Assembly: GCA_035541775.1 (NCBI GenBank)
Contig: DATKMP010000277.1
Coordinates: forward strand, 1-5,699
Origin: DATKMP01 sp035541775
Lineage (GTDB): Bacteria; Bacteroidota; Ignavibacteria; UBA10030
Length of the DNA: 5,699 nucleotides
Reading direction: 5' to 3'
Part shown: piece by piece, positions 1 to 5,699 of the stretch
How positions within the stretch are numbered: the first letter of the stretch is position 1
Layout of the letters: the number at the start of each line of letters is the position of its first letter
Notes under the pieces: generated by a model
What the model was told of the DNA's origin: nothing
Database searches by the model: none
What the model saw: only the letters and a program-made list of their open reading frames with translations
Made by a program: the position numbers and the translations under genes

Positions 1-3000
1 CGCCATGCGAATTCCCAATCCAGTTCCGATGAGAAAATCTTGTGTGACAATGGAACCGCTTGAATCTCTGCCAAAGCCCTTCCACTGATCATTGTTTGAC
101 CATGCCGAACCTGCATCAATAAATGCTGTTCCAAGAATATCGGAGAACCCGATCGGCAGAGCGCCGAAAATTAAATACCGAAGCAGTGGAAATCTCAACT
201 CAGCGTTAATCAAACCGAACTTCGTTCCGTTTTCCGTATTATAATCATAACCGCGCAACGGCAACACCGGCGTGAGAAATTGATAATCCTCGACATTGTT
301 GATCGGTATTTCGTCATTCACAAACCTGCGATTCAGCCAACCTTCGGTGCCGCCGATGAAAAAATTTTGTCTGTTCGCACCGATGCTGATACCGCCGGAG
401 AACCGATAAGCAAAAATAAAATCCTTCATCACTTTATTGTAGGAGCGATAATCTGCCGTGAAGGTTTGCATATCTAATCCGTCGCTTCCAATATTGGGCG
501 TTCCATAAAAAAGAAAATTAAAGCGCGAACCGTTGTTGGGGGCAAACCACGCGCCCTGCCAGATGGAATTATCGTTGACATAACTGATAGACGGCAATAA
601 AAACGACCGCGCCTGCGAGGGACTGGTTGCATCGTCCAAATTATCGCGCGAAAGATTCATCCACATCAAGGAAAAATCGATGCGATTGTATCGATCGATC
701 GGATAGGATGCGAGGCCGCCGATGGCCCAGGTTTGATATCGATACAGCGTATCATTCACAAATAAAAATCGGGCGCTATGAAATCCTTGGAAGCCGTAAT
801 CGATGCGATGGGGAAGATATAAATATGTAAGCCCGTAGTCGCTGTTTTTTAAATCGATCATTAAATCGGTCCCAAGAATAATTTGATGATCGCCCAGCAT
901 ATCGCTGAAGGCAAAGACGGTGCTGCCTTCTAATCCGTAAAAAGTGTTGTAATTCGTTGTGCCGTAAATAAGGTCGGGCGTAAAATTTAATTTGTAGCGG
1001 CGCGGAATATAATTGCCTTCGCTATCTTGATTATTCAATAATTCTGTTTGTGTAATCGGCGGCGCACTCGTCGAATCGTGCCACGTGCCGGAGGCAAAGA
1101 CGTAGCTGGAAAGATCCGGACGGAATGACGAACGATCCTGCGTACCAACGCCGGCAGTATCGGCAATAATGACGATAGAATTTTTTGTCGTAATCGTATC
1201 CGACGAGAGGGCGGAAGAAGAAAGAATTTCGTGCGGCTTTTCCGTCCGCGGAAGATTGAATTTTTGTTTGATGAATTCCGTCGGTTCCAACTCTGTGACG
1301 CTGAGTTTGCGGTCGAACGGGCGCAGCATCAAATACAAATCGAACCCGCCTTCATTGAGCGACGCAAACACTAATTTTTCTCCATCGTGCGAAAGCGATA
1401 ATTGATACAATCCGCTCAACGAATTCGTCATGGGATAGATGCTGCCCGTTTCCAGTTCTTTCACATAAATATTATTGATGCCGTTGCGATCCGAAATGAA
1501 CAACATTTTTTTTCCGTCCGGCGAAATGGCCGGAGAAGATTCGTTGCTGTTCGGCCAATCTGTAACGCGTTTTATTTCTTTCGAAACAAGATCGATAGAA
1601 TATAAATTCCGTTGTCCGTAATCGTACTGCCAAATTTTGAAATGCGGATCGAGCAGCGCCGGCGAAATAAAATTGCGCCGGTCGGATGAAAAATAAATCG
1701 TTCGATTGTCGGGCGCGAAGACCGGATCGTGATCGGTAAAGACATCGTTCGTCAGATTGGTTAATGCTTGTGTTTTGAGATTATAGATATAAATATCCGT
1801 TTGCGGCACTTGCATTCCGACAAACGTCAACCATTCGCCGTTCGGGCTCCAGTTCACAGAAAAAATGCCGTCAAGATCGAATGTAATTTTTTGAACATCG
1901 TTTGTCTCCACATCGACGATCATAATCGCGTCGCGCTCGCCTGCTTTCACCGCCAAGGCAATTTTTTTTCCATCCGGCGACCACGTAATTCCCGGCGTGA
2001 GCAAATGCAGTTCTTCAAAATTTTTCCCACGCTGGCCGCTCACTAATTTTTTTATAATCTCGCCATCCGACGCCGACATTAAAAAGATATCGAAATAATC
2101 ATCACGGTCGGAAAGAAATGCAATCTTGTCGCCCTGCGGGGATATTGCCGGACTGGTGTTATAGAAATTGCCATCCTTCGTGTGTTTGGTCAATCGCTTG
2201 AATGCAAAATCTGCCGGTTCTTCGCGCTTGGCAACGTCCGGCCAGTACAGCGTTTTTTCTTCTTTCTGCCAGCGCTCGGATAACTCTTTGATATCCATGC
2301 CGAGCGCAGCTTTCAATCCGCGATCGACGCTGCGCATCGTTTTGATGCGATTAAAAATTTCGCCGATTTTTTGTTCGCCGTACTTATTGGCAATATAATA
2401 CCAAACCGATTGGCCGCCGCGGTATGCAAAATATCCTTCTAAATAATTGATGGGCGGCAAATTATTGTGATCGGTAGCATCCCGCAAAAACATATCGGAA
2501 TCCGTTTCCCACTGCTGCGACGCATACTCCGCAATTCCTTCATTCATCCACATCGGCAGTTCGATCGGCGCGCGGCTGGAAAGAAGCGCTTGCACCGTTC
2601 CACCCATCATATCGTTCAACACCGCATGCACCAACTCGTGATGAATGACATGACGGAACATTGCATAATTGCCTTCGAACGGAACAACGACGCGATTTTT
2701 AAACGACTCCGTTACGCCGCCGATGCCTTCTTCCATATATTCGGAAACGACATTCGTCTGTTGAAATTCATTATGAGAATTATACACGACAATGGGAATT
2801 CTGTTGTTGATGTCGTACCGAAATAATTGTTTGATCGAAAGATACGCCGATTCTGCCGCGTGCGCGGTGAACTGTGCAAGATCGTACCCACCTTGTGAAA
2901 AATAAATATCGAAGTGGTCCGTCTGGATAAATTGCCATTCGTAATGTTTGTACTGAACTTTATTTTTTCCAAACGTAGAATTTTGGGCAAACGCCGCTGC

Positions 3001-3045
3001 CGCACCCAGCGCAAGAACAATCCCTATGAACACTGCACGCTTCAT
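1..3045 (-). CDS. Secreted metallopeptidase (MA-like) - TolB/PD40 propeller - Omp85/BamA-like barrel protein, 3' end beyond window
   Basis: The frame is open for 1015 codons from ATG 3045 to base 1 with no stop, so the C-terminus is missing. Residues 1-20 look like a Sec signal peptide (MKR, hydrophobic core, AFA before Q21). Residues about 36-290 resemble the peptidase-MA-like gluzincins: HELVH at 136-140 and WMNEGIAEY at 166-174 give two zinc histidines, catalytic E137 and probable third ligand E169. Residues about 296-575 hold six PD40/TolB-like blades with SPDGKK-type signatures near 302, 356, 400, 444, 508 and 552. A Ser/Thr-rich linker follows (about 576-675). From about 680 alternating beta-strands contain AFSDMLGDH (712-720), LRGY (930-933), ELRFPL (949-954) and GTGLGIR (1007-1013), as in Omp85/BamA barrels. 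No POTRA domain is apparent. I infer an outer-membrane protein with protease and propeller on the periplasmic side; substrate unknown. Probably only a few tens of residues are missing. The TolB resemblance is to the propeller only, so a plain tolB name would mislead. Confidence 0.88.
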   Translation of the reverse strand, partial: MKRAVFIGIVLALGAAAAFAQNSTFGKNKVQYKHYEWQFIQTDHFDIYFSQGGYDLAQFTAHAAESAYLSIKQLFRYDINNRIPIVVYNSHNEFQQTNVVSEYMEEGIGGVTESFKNRVVVPFEGNYAMFRHVIHHELVHAVLNDMMGGTVQALLSSRAPIELPMWMNEGIAEYASQQWETDSDMFLRDATDHNNLPPINYLEGYFAYRGGQSVWYYIANKYGEQKIGEIFNRIKTMRSVDRGLKAALGMDIKELSERWQKEEKTLYWPDVAKREEPADFAFKRLTKHTKDGNFYNTSPAISPQGDKIAFLSDRDDYFDIFLMSASDGEIIKKLVSGQRGKNFEELHLLTPGITWSPDGKKIALAVKAGERDAIMIVDVETNDVQKITFDLDGIFSVNWSPNGEWLTFVGMQVPQTDIYIYNLKTQALTNLTNDVFTDHDPVFAPDNRTIYFSSDRRNFISPALLDPHFKIWQYDYGQRNLYSIDLVSKEIKRVTDWPNSNESSPAISPDGKKMLFISDRNGINNIYVKELETGSIYPMTNSLSGLYQLSLSHDGEKLVFASLNEGGFDLYLMLRPFDRKLSVTELEPTEFIKQKFNLPRTEKPHEILSSSALSSDTITTKNSIVIIADTAGVGTQDRSSFRPDLSSYVFASGTWHDSTSAPPITQTELLNNQDSEGNYIPRRYKLNFTPDLIYGTTNYNTFYGLEGSTVFAFSDMLGDHQIILGTDLMIDLKNSDYGLTYLYLPHRIDYGFQGFHSARFLFVNDTLYRYQTWAIGGLASYPIDRYNRIDFSLMWMNLSRDNLDDATSPSQARSFLLPSISYVNDNSIWQGAWFAPNNGSRFNFLFYGTPNIGSDGLDMQTFTADYRSYNKVMKDFIFAYRFSGGISIGANRQNFFIGGTEGWLNRRFVNDEIPINNVEDYQFLTPVLPLRGYDYNTENGTKFGLINAELRFPLLRYLIFGALPIGFSDILGTAFIDAGSAWSNNDQWKGFGRDSSGSIVTQDFLIGTGLGIRMA
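1506..1524 (-). repeat. Copy A of a 19-bp internal direct repeat in the propeller coding region
   Basis: This segment encodes the SPDGKK signature of the fifth propeller blade. It is 18/19 identical to bases 1962-1980 (one C/T difference at 1516 against 1972, G against A on the plus strand). Both copies contain an eight-base homopolymer (A8 on the coding strand). The repeats start 456 bases apart, an exact multiple of three. Confidence 0.8.
1962..1980 (-). repeat. Copy B of a 19-bp internal direct repeat in the propeller coding region
   Basis: This copy encodes the SPDGKK signature of the second propeller blade and matches bases 1506-1524 at 18 of 19 positions. The similarity extends to synonymous positions, but it may simply reflect a short conserved motif with preferred codons. 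Confidence 0.8.
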
Positions 3046-3123
3046 TCTCTCATACTTTTTTTGGTAAAACAATTTCCTGCGCCTTTCGGTTCATAGGTAT
3101 GGTAGAAAATTTCAGATGAAAAA
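3046..3123 (-). other. Intergenic leader between rnr and the protease-barrel gene
   Basis: These 78 bases separate the rnr stop from the next start. Read on the minus strand they hold no GC-rich hairpin followed by a T-run, so no intrinsic terminator is supported, and no convincing promoter is seen. The only purine-rich ribosome-binding candidates are GAGA touching the ATG (too close) and AGGAAA about 28 bases upstream (too far for ATG 3045). An in-frame TTG at 3072 immediately follows AGGAAA and would add nine residues, but the spacing is short and ATG 3045 already gives a good signal peptide. The leader also contains a 14-codon ORF (3094 to 3050) that ends four bases before ATG 3045. Read-through from rnr is the simplest expression model. 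Confidence 0.5.
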
Positions 3124-5349
3124 TCAAACGGAACCTGCAATCCGTTTATTTCGCGATTTCGGTTTCGGCTGAGTTTCATGAATCAGCAGAAAATCAATTT
3201 GCCGCTGTTCGGGATTGACACGAACAACTTTGACTTGAACGGCATCGCCCAAACGATATTGGTTGCCTGTGCGTTTTCCTTTCAACGCATATTGTTTTTC
3301 ATCGAAGAGATAGTAATCGTCATCCATATCGCGCACACGTACTAATCCTTCCACCAGCAGATCGTTCACTTCGACAAAAACCCCGTACGCCGCAACGCCG
3401 GAAATGACCGCCGCATATTCATCGCCGATATGGCGTTTCATAAATTCTACCTGTACGACTTTGATGGCGGCACGTTCCGCTTCCATCGCCAATCGTTCCA
3501 TCGCAGACGATTGTTTGGCGATAAAAGGAAGACGCTTGCGAATTGATTCACGCTCTTGCAGTGTGATGCCGTTTTGATACTGCTTTAACATACGATGCAC
3601 GATGAGATCGGGATAACGGCGAATGGGCGACGTGAAATGTGCATAATAATCAAATGCCAATCCGTAATGGCCGATGTTGTGTTCGGAATACACCGCCTTC
3701 GCCATCGAGCGTAAAGCAACATCGTTGATGACGTTCTCCACTTCACTGCCTTTCACTTGCTCCAATAATTTTTGCAGCTCTTTCGAAGAAACGCCGCTAT
3801 CCAAATTCAATGTGAATCCAAATTTTTCTACAAACAATGAAAGCTCGCGAATACGGTCAGGATCCGGCGTATCGTGCACGCGGTACAAAAACGGTTTCGG
3901 TAATTCTTCCTTGTTTCTGAAGCCGATATGCTTTGCCACCACACGGTTTGCCAACAGCATAAATTCTTCCACCAATCGATGCGCATCCAATCGTATTTTC
4001 TTTATAATATCGACGGGCTTGCCGTGTTCATCGAACACAAACTTCGCTTCCACAGAATCAAAATCGACGCTGCCTTCGCGCATGCGTTTCTTTGTCAGCA
4101 CGGAACTAAGTTTGTGCATGTGAACAAGCATCCCGACAAACGACTCATCTTCTTTTGCAACTTGTTGCCCGGAAGTTTTGCTGTCTAATATTTGTTGAAC
4201 TTGCTCGTACGTAAATCTTCGTTTGCTGCGAATAACGCTTTCACGAATTTCGTAACTGTTCACGGCGCCGCGCGGCGTTACATGCATCACCACGGAAAAC
4301 GTCAGCTTGTCTTCATGCGGGCGCAAACTGCATAAGTTGTTGGAAAGATGTTCCGGCAGCATCGGAATGACGCCATTCGGAAAATAAACACTCGTGCCGC
4401 GCTTGATCGCTTCTTTATCCAGCGCAGATCCCTCGGTTACATAATACGAAACATCGGCGATATGCACGCCGAGACGATAATTGCCGTCAGGCAATATCTC
4501 CAACGAAACAGCATCGTCGAAATCTTTTGCATCCTGCGGGTCGATCGTCACACACACTTCGTTGCGCAAATCTAATCGACGGGCAATCTCCGTTTGTGGA
4601 ATCATTGTCGATCCTGCTTGTGCGGCTGCAAGAACGTCGGCAGGAAATTCCGACGGCAAGTTGAACGCGCGCGCAACCGACCGAACTTCAGCAGACATTT
4701 CGCCTGCGTGTCCCAGCACTTCCACCACTTTGCCTTGCAGTTGTTTTCCCCACGCAGTGACTTCGACAACAACTTTATCGTTTTCTTTTGCACCTTCCAG
4801 TTGATTCCGTTCGATCAATATTTCCCGCGCGATGTGTTTATCCGACGGGACAACGAAATACAGCTTTCGTATTCGCTCAAGGGTTCCGACAAGTGTTTGA
4901 GTTCCATGCCGTATTATTTTTTCAATAACACCTTCGCGCCGCGCACCGCGTTCTTTCTGCTTCGTACTTTGCGGCAGCAATGCAACTTCCACGTTATCGC
5001 CATGCATGGCAGGTTCTAAATTTTCTTCCCGAATAAAAATCTCTTCGTTCGTTTCGTCAATCGTTACGATGCCAAAGCCGCGCGCGGTTACTTCCAACAC
5101 GCCGACAAGTTTTTGCGGAATGTGCAAATGCCCGTATTTTTTTCCGCGCACGCGATTTATTTTTTTTTCATCCTGCAATGTACGCAACGCTTCTTTGAAA
5201 AGACGATAATCGTTTTCATTCCGAACACCGAGACGGCGCGACATTTCTTTCGACTTAAATAGTTCGTTCGGAAACCGTTCGAGAAATGCCAGAATGTGTT
5301 GACACAACGATTCTACCGTTGCATGGGTTTGTTTTGTAAGAGTATTCAT
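3124..5349 (-). CDS. rnr: Ribonuclease R (3'-5' exoribonuclease, RNB family)
   Basis: RNase R is a processive, Mg-dependent 3'-5' exoribonuclease that degrades structured RNA in the cytoplasm and takes part in RNA quality control. From the start at 5349 the protein is 741 aa. A winged-helix domain lies at about 12-75, cold-shock domains at about 80-126 and 150-212, the RNB catalytic domain at about 256-590 and an S1 domain at about 642-721. The metal-binding signature TIDPQDAKDFDDAV carries D270, D276, D278 and D279, matching the four aspartates of E. coli RNase R. Y322 in TSVYFP sits where the family's conserved tyrosine is expected, and FTSPIRRYPDLIVHR near 571-585 is the standard RNB motif. 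The tail after S1 is only about 20 residues and moderately basic, shorter than in E. coli (813 aa). The frame could start at 5436, but those 29 extra residues would overlap the upstream gene and do not resemble the family. The chosen ATG lies 7 bases past the upstream stop, which implies co-transcription. No Shine-Dalgarno sequence is visible. Confidence 0.96.
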   Translation of the reverse strand: MNTLTKQTHATVESLCQHILAFLERFPNELFKSKEMSRRLGVRNENDYRLFKEALRTLQDEKKINRVRGKKYGHLHIPQKLVGVLEVTARGFGIVTIDETNEEIFIREENLEPAMHGDNVEVALLPQSTKQKERGARREGVIEKIIRHGTQTLVGTLERIRKLYFVVPSDKHIAREILIERNQLEGAKENDKVVVEVTAWGKQLQGKVVEVLGHAGEMSAEVRSVARAFNLPSEFPADVLAAAQAGSTMIPQTEIARRLDLRNEVCVTIDPQDAKDFDDAVSLEILPDGNYRLGVHIADVSYYVTEGSALDKEAIKRGTSVYFPNGVIPMLPEHLSNNLCSLRPHEDKLTFSVVMHVTPRGAVNSYEIRESVIRSKRRFTYEQVQQILDSKTSGQQVAKEDESFVGMLVHMHKLSSVLTKKRMREGSVDFDSVEAKFVFDEHGKPVDIIKKIRLDAHRLVEEFMLLANRVVAKHIGFRNKEELPKPFLYRVHDTPDPDRIRELSLFVEKFGFTLNLDSGVSSKELQKLLEQVKGSEVENVINDVALRSMAKAVYSEHNIGHYGLAFDYYAHFTSPIRRYPDLIVHRMLKQYQNGITLQERESIRKRLPFIAKQSSAMERLAMEAERAAIKVVQVEFMKRHIGDEYAAVISGVAAYGVFVEVNDLLVEGLVRVRDMDDDYYLFDEKQYALKGKRTGNQYRLGDAVQVKVVRVNPEQRQIDFLLIHETQPKPKSRNKRIAGSV
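5160..5168 (-). repeat. A9 homopolymer (coding strand) inside rnr
   Basis: Nine consecutive T on the plus strand (A9 in the mRNA) encode the EKKI stretch at the end of the RNase R winged helix, about 60 codons after the start. Runs of this length can promote polymerase slippage or length variation. The frame here is intact. Confidence 0.75.
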
Positions 5350-5356
5350 AAAAATA

Positions 5357-5699
5357 TTAAAATGAAAAACGATATAACAGCCGCAACGCATTCGTGGCAC
5401 GGCGTTGTTCATCGGCATTATCGAGTGTTTCCACACGGTGTTCGAGCGTAAAGATTAAATTGCGAAGATGCTCCGAGCCGGTAACGCTGCTCATCGGCAG
5501 CTCGACACTGGCGTTGGTATTATTGATATCATTCAACACTCTTCCGCCGATGCGGTACACGGCTTCGCCTACCTGTCCTGTTAAACGAAGGTCTGCCGCC
5601 GTAGAAAATTGTCCGCCATAATACAGCACGTCCACCGATTGAACATATCCCATGGTACTTCTTCTCAACGCTTCGCTTAACGGACCTGTGAGCATACCC
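5357..5699 (-). CDS. C-terminal 113 residues of a large envelope protein, possibly TamB-like (5' end beyond window)
   Basis: The frame enters from the right edge and ends at TAA 5357-5359; the ATG at 5695 is probably internal because the frame stays open to the window edge. The visible 113 residues have no signal peptide or membrane helix. They show alternating polar/hydrophobic beta-strand patterns (for example AADLRLTGQVGEAVYRIGG and NASVELPMSSV), then a charged stretch (EHRVETLDNADEQRR), and end in LRLLYRFSF. A terminal aromatic on an amphipathic strand is typical of outer-membrane beta-proteins. The overall pattern recalls the C-terminal region of TamB (DUF490) proteins, which span the periplasm and help move material to the outer membrane; I recall that resemblance and have not tested it. 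A different beta-rich envelope protein is possible. The gene lies directly upstream of rnr with a 7-base gap, so the two are probably transcribed together. Confidence 0.7.
   Translation of the reverse strand, partial: GMLTGPLSEALRRSTMGYVQSVDVLYYGGQFSTAADLRLTGQVGEAVYRIGGRVLNDINNTNASVELPMSSVTGSEHLRNLIFTLEHRVETLDNADEQRRATNALRLLYRFSF

Noticed and set aside
2467..2826. 119-codon plus-strand frame opposite the metallopeptidase domain
   Set aside because: It is antisense to well-supported HExxH coding sequence and shows only His/Arg/Ile-rich shadow composition.
2712..3020. 102-codon ATG-initiated minus-strand frame
   Set aside because: It lies wholly inside the first part of the protease-barrel gene in another frame, has no recognisable motif, and the longer frame carries the signal peptide and HExxH domain.
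3109..3123. Small inverted repeat TTTCA-TC-TGAAA just after the rnr stop as a terminator
   Set aside because: The arms are five A/T-rich pairs around a two-base loop, too weak and tight for a stable hairpin, and no clear U-tract follows.
3046..3123. Promoter of sigma-70 or Bacteroidota type in the leader
   Set aside because: No pair of boxes with reasonable sequence and spacing was found; TATGAA and TACCAT candidates lack a credible partner box.
3674..4123. 149-codon plus-strand frame
   Set aside because: It is antisense to the RNB catalytic region of rnr, rich in Ser, Phe and Asn as expected of a reverse-complement shadow, and has no family motif.
4481..5019. Plus-strand frames of 107 and 141 codons opposite the RNase R N-terminal half
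   Set aside because: They overlap each other and rnr, have implausible Cys/Phe/His-rich composition, and lack any domain signature.
5350..5436. 29-residue N-terminal extension of RNase R starting at 5436
   Set aside because: It would overlap the 3' end of the upstream gene by about 80 bases, does not resemble RNase R N-termini, and ATG 5349 starts just before the expected winged helix.

Overview
The window reads as chromosomal DNA from a Gram-negative, double-membraned bacterium, most plausibly of the Bacteroidota/Chlorobiota/Ignavibacteriota group. The basis is indirect. Two genes encode envelope proteins of outer-membrane type. The start codons have poor Shine-Dalgarno sequences and A/T-rich leaders. 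A secreted protein combining a metallopeptidase, a TolB-like propeller and an Omp85-like barrel is a combination I associate with that group. No rRNA, tRNA, mobile element or CRISPR array is visible.

All three genes lie on the minus strand and are transcribed from high to low coordinates. First comes the last 113 residues of an envelope protein (5357-5699, 5' end outside the window). It ends in RFSF and may be the tail of a TamB-like protein. Seven bases later starts ribonuclease R (rnr, start 5349, stop 3124, 741 aa). It has a winged helix, two cold-shock domains, a complete RNB catalytic centre and an S1 domain. After a 78-base gap comes a very long reading frame (3045 to 1) that runs off the window after 1015 codons without a stop. 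I translated it codon by codon. It encodes a signal peptide, an HExxH zinc metallopeptidase domain of the peptidase-MA type, about six TolB/PD40 propeller blades, a Ser/Thr-rich linker, and a C-terminal Omp85/BamA-like beta-barrel that keeps the LRGY motif.

The tight first junction suggests that the envelope gene and rnr are co-transcribed. The protease-barrel gene may belong to the same transcript, since its 78-base leader shows no convincing terminator or promoter. RNase R is a cytoplasmic RNA-turnover enzyme and has no obvious functional link to the flanking envelope proteins. If the upstream fragment is TamB-like, an Omp85-type barrel and a TamB-type partner would flank rnr. That is the most interesting contextual hint here, together with the protease-propeller-barrel fusion.

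Coding density is essentially complete: no gene-free stretch exceeds 78 bases.
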